From Terrabacter sp. MAHUQ-38 (GTDB lineage: Bacteria; Actinomycetota; Actinomycetes; Actinomycetales; Dermatophilaceae): 64,000 bases of DNA. Numbering within the stretch: position 1 is the stretch's first letter; every line of letters begins with the position of its first letter. Positions 24,855-34,061 of the stretch are shown one piece after another. Position numbers and translations under genes: made by a program. The stretch covers positions 372,001 to 436,000 of the forward strand of contig NZ_JACVCU010000003.1 of assembly GCF_014518425.1 (NCBI RefSeq), given 5' to 3'. The notes below the pieces were generated by a model. The model made no database searches. It had not been told where the DNA came from and saw only the letters and a program-made list of their open reading frames with translations.

Positions 24855-26483
24855 ATGGATGCCGTCACCCAGGTGCCCGTTCCCGCGAACGAGCCGATCA
24901 ACGACTTCGAGCCCGGAAGTGCCGCTCGCGCCCGGCTCGAGCTGGCCCTCAAGGAGCAGGCCAGCCGCCACGTCGAGCTGACCGCCACGATCGGAGGCGA
25001 GCAGCGCCACGGCGGCGGCCCCGAGATCGCGGTGGTGCAACCGCACGACCACAGCCAGCGGCTCGGCACCCTGCGCGGCGCGACCCACGACGATGCCCAG
25101 GCCGCGATCGCCGCCGCCCGCGACGCCGCCCCCGCCTGGCAGGCCATGAGCTTCGACGACCGGGCGGCGATCCTGCTCAAGGCCGCCGAGCTGCTGTCGG
25201 GCCCCTGGCGCGACACCCTCAACGCGGCGACGATGCTCGGGCAGAGCAAGACCGCCGTGCAGGCCGAGATCGACTCGGCGTGCGAGCTCATCGACTTCTG
25301 GCGTTTCAACGTCGCCTTCGCCCGGCAGATCCTCGCCGAGCAGCCGGCGGCCAACGCGCCCGGCGTGTGGAACCGGCTGGACCACCGCCCACTGGAGGGG
25401 TTCGTCTACGCCGTCACGCCGTTCAACTTCACCGCGATCGCGGGCAACCTGCCCACGGCTCCGGCACTCATGGGCAACACCGTGGTCTGGAAGCCGGCCC
25501 CGACCCAGCAGCTTGCGGCGCACCACACGATGCGGCTCCTGGAGGAGGCTGGCCTGCCACCGGGGGTCATCAACATGCTGCCCGGTGACGGTTTGGCGGT
25601 CTCCGAGGTGACACTCGCGGACCCCGCCCTTGCCGGCATCCACTTCACCGGCTCCACCCCCACCTTCCAGCGCCTGTGGCGCACGGTCGGTGAGAACGTC
25701 GCCGGGTACCGCTCCTACCCGCGGATCGTCGGTGAGACCGGCGGCAAGGACTTCGTGCTGGCGCACCCGTCGGCCGATCCGGCCGTCGTGCGGACCGCCC
25801 TGCTGCGCGGCGCGTTCGAGTACCAGGGACAGAAGTGCTCGGCAGCGTCGCGCGCGTACGTCGCCCGCAGCGTCTGGGAGCGGATGCGTGACGACCTCGT
25901 CGCCGAGACCGAGGCCCTGGCGGTGGGCGATGTCACCGACCTCGGCAACTTCATGGGCGCGGTGATCGACGAGCGTGCGTTCGCGAAGCACCGCGCCGCG
26001 ATCGACCGCGCCCACGCCGACCCCACCATCACCGTGCTGGCCGGGGGCACCTACGACGACTCCGTCGGCTACTTCGTGAGGCCGACCATCCTGGGGTGCA
26101 CCGACCCCGACAACGAGGTGTTCACCACCGAGTACTTCGGTCCGATCCTCGCGGTCCACGTCTACGACGACGCCGACTTCGAAGGGGTCGTCCACGCGAT
26201 GGAGTCGGCCTCCGCGTACGGCCTGACCGGTGCTGTCATCGCGCAGGACCGCGCGGCGATCGCCTACGCCACCAAGGCCCTTCGGTTCGCGGCCGGCAAC
26301 TTCTACGTCAATGACAAGCCCACCGGCGCGGTCGTCGGTCAGCAACCCTTCGGCGGCGCGCGGGGGTCGGGCACGAACGACAAGGCCGGTTCGGCCCAGA
26401 ACCTGATGCGGTGGACGTCGACCCGCGTCATCAAGGAGACGTTCGTGCCGGCCACCGCCCACCACTACCCGCACATGGGGTGA
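24855..26483 (+). CDS. pruA: 1-pyrroline-5-carboxylate dehydrogenase
   Basis: 542 aa aldehyde dehydrogenase of the P5CDH group, producing glutamate from glutamate semialdehyde with NAD+. Key blocks: FNFTAIAGNLPTAPALMGNT, the general-base Glu in GETGGKDFVLAHP, the catalytic Cys in GQKCSAASRAY, and YFGPILAVHVYDD. The C-terminal VVGQQPFGGARGSGTNDKAG is typical. AAAGGA precedes ATG 24855. Same transcript as putB. Confidence 0.95.
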   Translation: MDAVTQVPVPANEPINDFEPGSAARARLELALKEQASRHVELTATIGGEQRHGGGPEIAVVQPHDHSQRLGTLRGATHDDAQAAIAAARDAAPAWQAMSFDDRAAILLKAAELLSGPWRDTLNAATMLGQSKTAVQAEIDSACELIDFWRFNVAFARQILAEQPAANAPGVWNRLDHRPLEGFVYAVTPFNFTAIAGNLPTAPALMGNTVVWKPAPTQQLAAHHTMRLLEEAGLPPGVINMLPGDGLAVSEVTLADPALAGIHFTGSTPTFQRLWRTVGENVAGYRSYPRIVGETGGKDFVLAHPSADPAVVRTALLRGAFEYQGQKCSAASRAYVARSVWERMRDDLVAETEALAVGDVTDLGNFMGAVIDERAFAKHRAAIDRAHADPTITVLAGGTYDDSVGYFVRPTILGCTDPDNEVFTTEYFGPILAVHVYDDADFEGVVHAMESASAYGLTGAVIAQDRAAIAYATKALRFAAGNFYVNDKPTGAVVGQQPFGGARGSGTNDKAGSAQNLMRWTSTRVIKETFVPATAHHYPHMG

Positions 26484-26488
26484 GACCG

Positions 26489-26590
26489 ATGGGCGAGTGC
26501 CACTGCGGGGACCACTTGAGGCGCTGCGCGGGGTGCGGGCAGGCGCGCTGCCTGCGCTGCGACCCGTACGTCTCCGACGACTGCCGCTAG
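26489..26590 (+). CDS. 33-aa cysteine-rich peptide
   Basis: Starts 5 bp after the pruA stop and encodes 33 residues with seven cysteines and two histidines arranged as CHC, CAGC and CLRC pairs, a zinc-ribbon-like pattern, ending YVSDDCR. It lies in the 119-bp gap between pruA and the RCK-protein gene, in the same direction. No family recognised. Density of Cys pairs is far above chance for a random frame, though expression is unproven. Confidence 0.45.
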   Translation: MGECHCGDHLRRCAGCGQARCLRCDPYVSDDCR

Positions 26591-26602
26591 GTCGGCCGGC
26601 GC

Positions 26603-27952
26603 GTGTCCAGCGAGCCGGCGCCGGGTGGCCCCTACGTCGTCATCGGCGAGACGCACGTGGCGCGGCGCGTCTGCGCGTCCCTGCACCACCGCGGGTGCGA
26701 GGTGTTGCACCTCGTCGCACCCGGCGACGAGGAGCTGCGCACGGCGATGACCCGGCAGCCGCGAGGAGTCGCCGTCCTGCTGCACGACGACGTCGCGGCG
26801 CTGCGCTACGCACTGGCCTCGGCCCACATCGACCCGACGGCCGAGCTCGTCGTCACGATCTTCGACCAGACCGTCGCAGACCAGCTCGTACGTCTCCTGC
26901 CGCACTGTCACGTGACCTCGCCGGCGCAGCTGGCTGCAGCCTCGCTCGTCGCACCCTGCCTGGCGCCGGATGCCCTCGCCATCCGTCGCACCGGTGGGGA
27001 GGCCCGGGCACTGCGACGGTCCGGCGACGCCCTCGCCGCCGCACCCTGGGCCCTCGGTCGACGGGCCCGGTGGCAGGCTCGGGTCGGCCGGGTAGCGGGC
27101 CAGCTGCGCCCGCACGACACCGGGAGCCGCATCCTCGTCGCCGGGCTCGCGGGGCTTCTCGCCGTCCTGCTCGGCGACTGGGCCTGGCTGACGCTGGTGG
27201 CCGGACACGCGTCAGCAGAGGCGTTCCACGAGGCTGCGCGGGTGGTGGCCACGGTGGGACCGGCCACGGCTGAGGGAGAGCCGATGCGCTACCTGCTGGT
27301 GTCCGCCCTGGCCATGCTCGTCACCGTCGTCCTCACCGCGACGTTCACCGCAGGTCTCGTCGACCGGCTCCTCGGACCGCGCCTCGTCGGTCTCGTGGGT
27401 GCGCGCGCCCTGCCTCGGTCAGGGCACGTCGTCGTCGTCGGGCTGGGACAGGTCGGCCTGCGCCTGTGCCAGGAGCTGCAGCGGCTGGGGGTGGCCGTCG
27501 TCGGCGTCGAACGAGACCCGCACGCCCCGAACCTCCGGCTCGCCCGGACCCTGCGGGTGCCCGTCGTCATCGCACACGGCGGCGACCGCGCGGTGCTCGA
27601 GCGAGTGCGGCTGCATCGGGCCCAGGCGCTGGCCGCGGTGGGTTCCGACGACCTCGACAACATCGCCGTCGCGGTGGCAGCCCACGGTGTCGCCCCCGGG
27701 ACACGCGTCGTGCTTCGCGCGGGTGAGCACGAGGCGATCGCCGAGACCCGGTCGCTCCTGTCCCTCGGCACGACGCGCGACGTGACCCGCCTGAGCACGA
27801 CGTACGTCGTCGCGCGGCTGCTCGGGATCCCGGCGGTGACAGCCGTCGCCGGGCAGGAGGACGGCGACTACGTCGCCGTCCCGGACGAGGGCGGCGAGGG
27901 TTTCGTCCGGTGGCCGACCTCCCCGCGCGAGCAGTGCTGCCACGTCGACTGA
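26603..27952 (+). CDS. RCK/TrkA-N domain membrane protein (ion-channel-like)
   Basis: 449 aa, GTG start 13 bp after the small Cys-rich frame. Residues 10-130 resemble a Rossmann-like first domain (GPYVVIGETHVARRVCASL). Two hydrophobic segments follow (about 175-195 and 233-255) with a short extracellular loop, then an RCK domain with the dinucleotide motif GHVVVVGLGQVGLRL and VVGVERDP. The layout of RCK domains around two helices recalls potassium-channel-type proteins, but no TVGYG selectivity filter is present (the loop has VVATVGPATAEG), so channel activity is uncertain. Confidence 0.7.
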   Translation: MSSEPAPGGPYVVIGETHVARRVCASLHHRGCEVLHLVAPGDEELRTAMTRQPRGVAVLLHDDVAALRYALASAHIDPTAELVVTIFDQTVADQLVRLLPHCHVTSPAQLAAASLVAPCLAPDALAIRRTGGEARALRRSGDALAAAPWALGRRARWQARVGRVAGQLRPHDTGSRILVAGLAGLLAVLLGDWAWLTLVAGHASAEAFHEAARVVATVGPATAEGEPMRYLLVSALAMLVTVVLTATFTAGLVDRLLGPRLVGLVGARALPRSGHVVVVGLGQVGLRLCQELQRLGVAVVGVERDPHAPNLRLARTLRVPVVIAHGGDRAVLERVRLHRAQALAAVGSDDLDNIAVAVAAHGVAPGTRVVLRAGEHEAIAETRSLLSLGTTRDVTRLSTTYVVARLLGIPAVTAVAGQEDGDYVAVPDEGGEGFVRWPTSPREQCCHVD

Positions 27953-28024
27953 TCCGGCCCCCGCCCACCGGTGGCGCACTGGCGGATCCACCGCGATCGG
28001 CCAGGACCGTCGCGCGCCCCGCCC

Positions 28025-30931
28025 TCAGGGGGATGTACCTGCAGAGACCGGATCCGAGGGAAGCGCCGAGGCCAGCAGCTCGGCGAGGTGGAGGGCCTTC
28101 ACGTCCGCGAGGTCGTCGAGCTGGGTCCGGCACGAGAACCCGTCGGCGAGGACCACTGCATGCGGTTGCTTGCGCACGGCGGGGAGCAGATGCTGTTCGG
28201 CCACGGCGACGGAGACCTCGTAGTGCCCCTTCTCGACCCCGAAGTTCCCGGCGAGCCCGCAGCATCCGGACAGCGCGGTGACGGTGGCGTTCGCGCGCGC
28301 CAGCAGGGCCTTGTCGACGTCCCAACCCATGACAGCGTGCTGGTGGCAGTGCGGCTGGGCGATGACGTCGACTCCTCCCAGGTCCGGGGGCGTCCAGCCC
28401 GACCGGGTCAGCAGCTCGCTCAGCGTCACGGTCGCTGCGGCGACCCGGCGGGCGTCATCGGTGCCCAGCAGCTCGACGGCATCGGAACGCAGCACCGCGG
28501 TGCACGACGGCTCCAGCCCGACGATCGGCACACCGGCCGCCGCGTGCTCTGCCAGGGAGGCCACCGTCCTGGCCAGGAGCTTCTTCGCCGCGTCGAGCTG
28601 CCCGGTCGTGATCCAGGTCAGGCCGCAGCAGTGCGACCGGCTCACGAGCTCGGCGCGGTAGCCCGCGTCGGCGAGGACACGGACGGCAGCGTGCGCTGCA
28701 CCGGGTGAGAAGCTCTCGGTGAAGGTGTCGACGAAGAGGATCGCCGGTGCGAGGTCAGCGCGCGCCGTGGCGGCGTGCGTGCGGCGGAAGGTGCGCGTCG
28801 CGAAGGTCGGGAGGTTGCGACGCGGGTCGACGCCGGCCGCACTGAGCGCCACACGGGACAGGCCCGGTGCCCGCATCAGCGCGTTGACCACTCGAGGGGC
28901 ACGGGAGGCGATCCTCGACCAGCGGGGCAGCCAGCCCAGCGAGTAGTGCGAGACCGGGCGCAGCCGGCCCTTGTACGTCTGGTGCAGCACCTCGGACTTG
29001 TAGGTGGCCATGTCGACACCGGTCGGGCAGTCCGACGCGCAGCCCTTGCAGGCGAGGCACAGGTCGAGGGTGTCGTGCACGGCCTTGGAGGCCCAGCCGT
29101 CGGTGACGAAGGTCCCGTTGACCATCTCCTGCAGGACGCGGGCCCGACCGCGGGTCGAGTCCTTCTCGTTGCGGGTGGCGACGTAGGAGGGGCACATCAC
29201 GCCCTGGTCGTTGTCGGCGCGGCACTTGCCGACCCCGGTGCACCGGTGCACGGCCTCACTGAAGTCGCCGGAGTCGTGCGGATAGGCGAAGGCGAGCTGT
29301 CGCCGCAACGGCGGCGCCTGCAGGACCCGGACCGCCTCCGTCACCGGCGGCGGGTCGATGATGACGCCGGGGTTCAGCACCGCGTCCGGGTCGAAGACCC
29401 GCTTGACGCCGGCGAAGAGCTCGAGCGCCTGGGGCGAGTACATCAGCGGCAGGAACTGGCTCCGGGCGCGACCGTCGCCGTGCTCGCCGGACAGGGAGCC
29501 GCCGTACTTCGCGACGAGCTGGGCCGCCGCGGTCAGGAACTGCTCGAGGACGACGGCGCCGTCCGGCCGGTCCAGGGGGAAGTCGAGGCGCACGTGCATG
29601 CACCCGTCGCCGAAGTGCCCGAACGGGAATCCCGCCAGCTGGTGGGCCTGCAGCAGGTCCTCGAAGTCGCGCAGGTACGCGCCGAGCCGGGCTGGTGGGA
29701 CCGCGGCATCCTCCCAGCCGGCGTGTGCCGGCCGGTTCGCGGTGCTGCGCCCGGACAACCCGGCGCCGTCGGCGCGGATCTGCCACAACGCGTTCGCCTC
29801 CTGCGCGTCGAGGACCACGCGGGCTTCGACGCAGGGGATGGAGGCGCTCAACCGGACGGCCTTGGCCTCGCACTCGGCGGCCGTGTCACCGGCGACCTCG
29901 ATGAACAGCCACGCGCGCCCACCGGGGAGCGGCGGGACAGCGGAAGGCCCACGACGCGCCCGGACCACGTCCACGATCCGCGCGTCGAGCCCCTCGCAGG
30001 CCGTCGGCCCGTGTTCCATGACGTCCAGGACGACGTCCGCGGCGTCCGGCATGGTGTCGAACCCGAGCACGACGAGGGTGCGGTACCTGGGCGCCGCGAC
30101 GAGGTTGACGCTCGCTTCCGTCACGACCGCGAGCGAGCCCTCGCTGCCGACGAGGAAGCGGGTCACGTCGAAGCCGTTCTCCGGCAGCAGGTGCTCGAGG
30201 GCGTACCCCGACACCTGCCGCCCGAAGGTGGCGAACTCGGTGCGGATGACGCTGAGGTTGGCGCGCACCAGCTGTTCCAGGTCCGCGAGGAGCCGCCCGG
30301 CGTCACCGTCATGGGCCGCGACGGCCGGCGTCCCGGACTTCAGGGCGAGCGACGCACCGGCAGCGGTCAGGGCCTGCAGCGCGACGACGTTGTCGGAGGT
30401 CCTGCCGTAGCCCAGGCTGCGGCTGCCGCACGCGTTGTTGCCGATCATCCCGCCGATGGTGCAGCGCGACATCGTCGACGGGTCAGGGCCGAACAGCAGC
30501 CCGTGTGCTCGGGCGGCGCGCTGCAGGCTCGCCTGGACGACACCCGGCTCGACCCGGGCCGTGCGGGCGGACGGGTCGATCTCGAGGATGCGGTTCATGT
30601 GGCGTGAGAAGTCCACCACGATGCCTGAGCTGATGGCGTTCCCCGCCACGGACGTGCCGGCGCCGCGGGCGACGAGGGGGATCCCGTGGGCGCGGGCCAC
30701 GGCGAGCGTGGCGCCCACCTCCTCCGCGTCACGAGGACGGACGACAGCCGTCGGGACCAGCCGGTAGAGGGACGCGTCGCTCGAGTAGTGCGCGCGGGAC
30801 GCGTCGTCGGTGAGCACGTCACCCACGCCGGCGCGGGCCAGCGCGTCCGAGACCGCGGCCACCGTCTCCCTGGACGCGGCCGTCGACGTGACGGAGGAAC
30901 CGGGAAGAGTGAGCGGGTCGAGGTCACTCAT
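28025..30931 (-). CDS. FAD and Fe-S D-2-hydroxyglutarate dehydrogenase (YdiJ-type)
   Basis: 968 aa fusion of a GlcD-like FAD oxidase and a GlcF-like Fe-S/CCG half. FAD domain: VARGAGTSVAGNAISSGIV and CTIGGMIGNNACGSRSLGYG (residues about 80-175). Fe-S ligands near residue 563 (CTGVGKC...CPSY) and 624 (CLACKGCASDCPTG). CCG motifs at about 764 (SHCCGL) and 890 (GCCGLAGNFG). YdiJ-like enzymes oxidise D-2-hydroxyglutarate to 2-oxoglutarate (established in Pseudomonas and E. coli relatives); D-lactate is the main alternative substrate. The nearby hglS gene makes D-2-hydroxyglutarate, which decides for that substrate here. Confidence 0.82.
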   Translation of the reverse strand: MSDLDPLTLPGSSVTSTAASRETVAAVSDALARAGVGDVLTDDASRAHYSSDASLYRLVPTAVVRPRDAEEVGATLAVARAHGIPLVARGAGTSVAGNAISSGIVVDFSRHMNRILEIDPSARTARVEPGVVQASLQRAARAHGLLFGPDPSTMSRCTIGGMIGNNACGSRSLGYGRTSDNVVALQALTAAGASLALKSGTPAVAAHDGDAGRLLADLEQLVRANLSVIRTEFATFGRQVSGYALEHLLPENGFDVTRFLVGSEGSLAVVTEASVNLVAAPRYRTLVVLGFDTMPDAADVVLDVMEHGPTACEGLDARIVDVVRARRGPSAVPPLPGGRAWLFIEVAGDTAAECEAKAVRLSASIPCVEARVVLDAQEANALWQIRADGAGLSGRSTANRPAHAGWEDAAVPPARLGAYLRDFEDLLQAHQLAGFPFGHFGDGCMHVRLDFPLDRPDGAVVLEQFLTAAAQLVAKYGGSLSGEHGDGRARSQFLPLMYSPQALELFAGVKRVFDPDAVLNPGVIIDPPPVTEAVRVLQAPPLRRQLAFAYPHDSGDFSEAVHRCTGVGKCRADNDQGVMCPSYVATRNEKDSTRGRARVLQEMVNGTFVTDGWASKAVHDTLDLCLACKGCASDCPTGVDMATYKSEVLHQTYKGRLRPVSHYSLGWLPRWSRIASRAPRVVNALMRAPGLSRVALSAAGVDPRRNLPTFATRTFRRTHAATARADLAPAILFVDTFTESFSPGAAHAAVRVLADAGYRAELVSRSHCCGLTWITTGQLDAAKKLLARTVASLAEHAAAGVPIVGLEPSCTAVLRSDAVELLGTDDARRVAAATVTLSELLTRSGWTPPDLGGVDVIAQPHCHQHAVMGWDVDKALLARANATVTALSGCCGLAGNFGVEKGHYEVSVAVAEQHLLPAVRKQPHAVVLADGFSCRTQLDDLADVKALHLAELLASALPSDPVSAGTSP

Positions 30932-31047
30932 GGCCGCGGCATACGTGTGCTGCCTGGCACGATCGGCGCGCCTCTTGTCGGTGGGCGATGGTGTTCATCG
31001 TTCGTCCTCGGGGTCGCATCGCGGCGACCAGCACGTGCGGCGGTCGT

Positions 31048-31086
31048 CGACAGGATGGGGAGGCCAGTGTCCTCCCCATCCTGTCG
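31048..31086 (-). terminator. Hairpin terminator after aldehyde dehydrogenase
   Basis: Arms 31048-31063 and 31071-31086 form a perfect 16-bp stem with a 7-base loop, immediately after the stop codon of the aldehyde dehydrogenase gene (minus strand). It separates that transcript from the dehydrogenase gene at 28025. Confidence 0.85.
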
Positions 31087-31088
31087 TC

Positions 31089-32624
31089 TCAGACCGTGAA
31101 GTTCACACCCTGGGCAAGGGGCAGCTCGCCGGAGTAGTTGACGGTGTTGGTCGATCGTCGCATGTACGCCTGCCAGGCATCAGACCCGGACTCGCGGCCG
31201 CCGCCGGTCTCCTTCTCACCGCCGAACGCGCCACCGATCTCGGCACCCGACGTGCCGATGTTGACGTTGACGATGCCGCAGTCGGACCCCTCCGCAGACA
31301 GGAACCTCTCGGCCTCTGCCTGGTCGCTGGTGAAGATGCTCGACGAGAGGCCCTGCGGGACATCATTGTTCAGCGCGATCGCCTCCTCGAGGGTCTCGTA
31401 GGGCAGGACGTAGAGCAGGGGCGCGAAGGTCTCCTGCGTCACCACCGCTGTCTGGGAGTCGATCCGCACGATGGCCGGTGTGACGTAGTACGCGTCGGGG
31501 GCGACGTCCTGCAGGGCGCGGTCGCCGCCGGCGACGAGCTTGCCACCCTCCTCCGCTGCCTGGGCGATGGCCTTCTGCATGGCCTCGTACGCACCGGCGT
31601 GGATGAGCGGACCCACGAGCGTTCCCTCACTCATCGGGTTGCCGATCGGCAGCCGGGCGTAGGCCGAGACGAGCCGGTCGGTCAGCGCGTCGATCACGGA
31701 GGTGTGCGCGATGACCCGGCGCATCGTGGTGCACCGCTGGCCCGCGGTCCCGGCAGCGGAGAACACGATGCCCCGGACTGTCAGGTCCAGATCTGCGGTC
31801 GGGCTCACGACGGCGGCGTTGTTGCCGCCGAGCTCGAGCAACGAGCGCCCGAAGCGGTCCGCCACCCGAGGCCCGACCGCCCTGCCCATCCGGGTGGAGC
31901 CGGTTGCCGAGAGGAGGGCGACACCGGGGTGGTCGACGAGTGCCCGGCCGACGTCGGCGCCGCCGACGAGCACCTGGGACAGGTCGGCCGGCGCGCCGAC
32001 CTCCGCGATGGCCCGAGCGAGGATGGCGTTGCTGGCCAGGGCCGTCAGCGGCGCGAGCTCGGACGGCTTCCAGATGACGGGGTCACCGCAGACCAGCGCG
32101 ATGGCCGTGTTCCACGACCAGACGGCTGCCGGGAAGTTGAACGCGGAGATGACCCCCACGACACCGAGCGGGTGCCAGTTCTCCATCAGCCGGTGGCCGG
32201 GCCGCTCGGAGACCATCGTCCTGCCGTACAGCTGTCGCGACAGGCCGACGGCGAAGTCGCAGATGTCGATCATCTCCTGGACCTCACCGAGCGCCTCGGA
32301 GGTGATCTTGCCGACCTCGAGGCTGATCAGGGTGCCCAGGTCCTGCTTGTGCTCGGCGAGCAGCTCACCGAGGCGCTTGACCAGTGCGCCGCGAGCGGGT
32401 GCGGGGACGGTCCGCCAGGCCAGGAAGGCCGCCCCCGCTCGGACCACGGCCTCGTCGACGGCGCCACCGTCGACCCACCGCACCGAGGACAGCGGCAGGC
32501 CGTTGACCGGGGACGGGGTCACGGCGTCGCCGCTGATCGCGTCGAGGTCGACGCCGCAGCGGCGTGCCGTCTCCGCGGCCAGGTCGGCGAGGGCGGTCGT
32601 GTCGGTGAGCTGTTGCGTGCTCAT
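31089..32624 (-). CDS. Aminoadipate-semialdehyde/piperideine-6-carboxylate dehydrogenase (ALDH7-like)
   Basis: 511 aa. Residue blocks are those of ALDH7/AmaB enzymes rather than general ALDHs: VISAFNFPAAVWSWNTAIAL, the Glu in LLELGGNNAAVVSP, the catalytic Cys in GTAGQRCTTMRRV, and the end INIGTSGAEIGGAFGGEKETGG-like segment (VNIGTSGAEIGGAFGGEKE). It would oxidise 2-aminoadipate 6-semialdehyde (in equilibrium with piperideine-6-carboxylate) to 2-aminoadipate with NAD+. AAAGGAG precedes ATG 32624. Preceded at 70 bp by the FAD amine oxidase, same strand. Confidence 0.88.
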   Translation of the reverse strand: MSTQQLTDTTALADLAAETARRCGVDLDAISGDAVTPSPVNGLPLSSVRWVDGGAVDEAVVRAGAAFLAWRTVPAPARGALVKRLGELLAEHKQDLGTLISLEVGKITSEALGEVQEMIDICDFAVGLSRQLYGRTMVSERPGHRLMENWHPLGVVGVISAFNFPAAVWSWNTAIALVCGDPVIWKPSELAPLTALASNAILARAIAEVGAPADLSQVLVGGADVGRALVDHPGVALLSATGSTRMGRAVGPRVADRFGRSLLELGGNNAAVVSPTADLDLTVRGIVFSAAGTAGQRCTTMRRVIAHTSVIDALTDRLVSAYARLPIGNPMSEGTLVGPLIHAGAYEAMQKAIAQAAEEGGKLVAGGDRALQDVAPDAYYVTPAIVRIDSQTAVVTQETFAPLLYVLPYETLEEAIALNNDVPQGLSSSIFTSDQAEAERFLSAEGSDCGIVNVNIGTSGAEIGGAFGGEKETGGGRESGSDAWQAYMRRSTNTVNYSGELPLAQGVNFTV

Positions 32625-32694
32625 GGGCGGTGCTCCTTTGTTCTGGGGTCGGTCGGGTGCGCCGCGGCGCTGGCGGGATCCGCGCCGGCGCGGG

Positions 32695-33858
32695 TCACAC
32701 GATGTTCAGCTCGGGTCGCGTCTCGCTGGCGGCGAAGCGCTCGGCGTGCAGGCTGGAGATGTCGACGACCGGGGGCCTGCCGAGGTAGAGGTCGCGCATC
32801 ACCTCGCCGATGGCCGGGCCCATGAGGAACCCGTGGCCGGAGAACCCGGTGGCGTAGAGGAACCGGGACACCTCGCGGGCTTCTCCGACGAGCGCGTTGT
32901 GGTCCGGTGTCATCTCGTACAGGCCTGCCCAACCGGCGCCCAGACCCGTCTCGGCCAGCGCGGGGACCCGGTGCTCGATGGCGTCGGCGAGTCGCGGCAG
33001 CCAGCCGTCGGACCGCTTCAGCTTGAAACCGGGCGTCTCGTCGGGGTCGGACATGCCCAGCAGCAGTCCCGGACCCTCGCAGTGGAAGTAGAGGCTGGTG
33101 GAGAAGTCGATGGTGAACGGGGTCCTGGGGTCGAGGCCCGGCATGGGCTCGGTGGTGAGGATCTGGCGGCGCATCGGCTCGACCGGCAGGTCCACGCCGA
33201 CCATGTCACCCACCGCCCTGGACCAGGCGCCCGCCGTGCAGATCACCGTGTCCGTGGCGATCGTGCCGCGGTCGGTCACCACTGCGGTGACGGCGCCGCC
33301 CGTCGAGGCGATGTCGCTGACCGTGCAGCCGCGAAGGAGGTGGGCGCCGGCACGACGAGCGGCACCGGCATACCCGAGCACGACCGACTCCGGCGTGCAG
33401 TGACCGTCGGTCGGGGACCACGAAGCGGCGAGGAGCCCCTCGGTGCTGACCAGCGGTGAGAGTGCCTTGGCCTCGTCGACCTCGATCATGCGGCTCGGCA
33501 CGCCGAGCTCGTTCTGCAGGGCAACGTTCCGCTCGAACGCGGCCACGTGGTCCGGCTGGTCGAGCAGGAACAGGTAGCCGACCTGGTGCAGGTCGATCTC
33601 CTGGCCGAACGTCTCCCTGAACGTCTCGAACGTCCTGAGGCTGCGCAGCCCCAGCTCGATGTTCACCCGGTCGGAGAACTGCGCCCGCACTCCTCCGGCC
33701 GCCTTGCACGTCGAGCCGGAGCCGAGCTCGTCCTTCTCGACCAGGACGACGTCGGTGACGCCCGCGCGTGCCAGGTGGTACGCGGTGGACACGCCCATGA
33801 CACCGCCGCCGATGATGACGACGGACGCGTGGCTCGGGAACTCCGGGCGCTGCGCCAT
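32695..33858 (-). CDS. FAD-dependent amine oxidase, sarcosine-oxidase-beta-like (candidate pipecolate oxidase)
   Basis: 387 aa DAO-superfamily enzyme. FAD motif VVIIGGGVMGVSTAYHLA (residues 14-31), then GSGSTCKAAGGVRAQFSDRVN typical of heterotetrameric sarcosine oxidase beta relatives, and a C-terminal YEMTPDHNALVG and ATGFSGHGFLMGPAIGE. Substrates in the family include sarcosine, proline, dimethylglycine and pipecolate. The directly downstream ALDH7-like gene consumes the product of pipecolate oxidation, so pipecolate is favoured by context (inference). ATG 33858 has GAGG upstream; an upstream in-frame extension is not credible. Confidence 0.75.
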   Translation of the reverse strand: MAQRPEFPSHASVVIIGGGVMGVSTAYHLARAGVTDVVLVEKDELGSGSTCKAAGGVRAQFSDRVNIELGLRSLRTFETFRETFGQEIDLHQVGYLFLLDQPDHVAAFERNVALQNELGVPSRMIEVDEAKALSPLVSTEGLLAASWSPTDGHCTPESVVLGYAGAARRAGAHLLRGCTVSDIASTGGAVTAVVTDRGTIATDTVICTAGAWSRAVGDMVGVDLPVEPMRRQILTTEPMPGLDPRTPFTIDFSTSLYFHCEGPGLLLGMSDPDETPGFKLKRSDGWLPRLADAIEHRVPALAETGLGAGWAGLYEMTPDHNALVGEAREVSRFLYATGFSGHGFLMGPAIGEVMRDLYLGRPPVVDISSLHAERFAASETRPELNIV

Positions 33859-33984
33859 GGGGGGCCTCGATTCGTCTGGCGTCGTGAGGGGCGGGCTGGA
33901 GCGAAGGCGGTGGTCCCGTTCCGGCGGGGTGCCGGCCCTGCGCGTCCGACGGGCTCTCTCGCCCCATCGTCCGGGCATCGCATG

Positions 33985-34034
33985 CTTCACGACAAGCGAA
34001 CCTTTCTGGGCTTTGATGTTTAGAATCCGTGAAG
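33985..34034. promoter_or_regulatory. Divergent promoter region with CTTCACG inverted repeat
   Basis: CTTCACG (33985-33991) and CGTGAAG (34028-34034) form an inverted repeat 36 bases apart in the 203-bp gap between the amine oxidase and the LysR gene. A -10-like TAGAAT (34021-34026) sits beside the right arm. The layout suits a LysR-controlled divergent promoter; binding is unproven. Confidence 0.4.
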
Positions 34035-34061
34035 TCCCGTCAGCGTCGGAGAGGGTTGCAC

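Noticed and set aside
30930-30990. GTGC-N6-GCAC palindrome upstream of the D-2-hydroxyglutarate dehydrogenase as a third copy of the LysR element
   Set aside because: Arms and spacing differ from the 19-bp element at 22363 and 37741; too short to claim.
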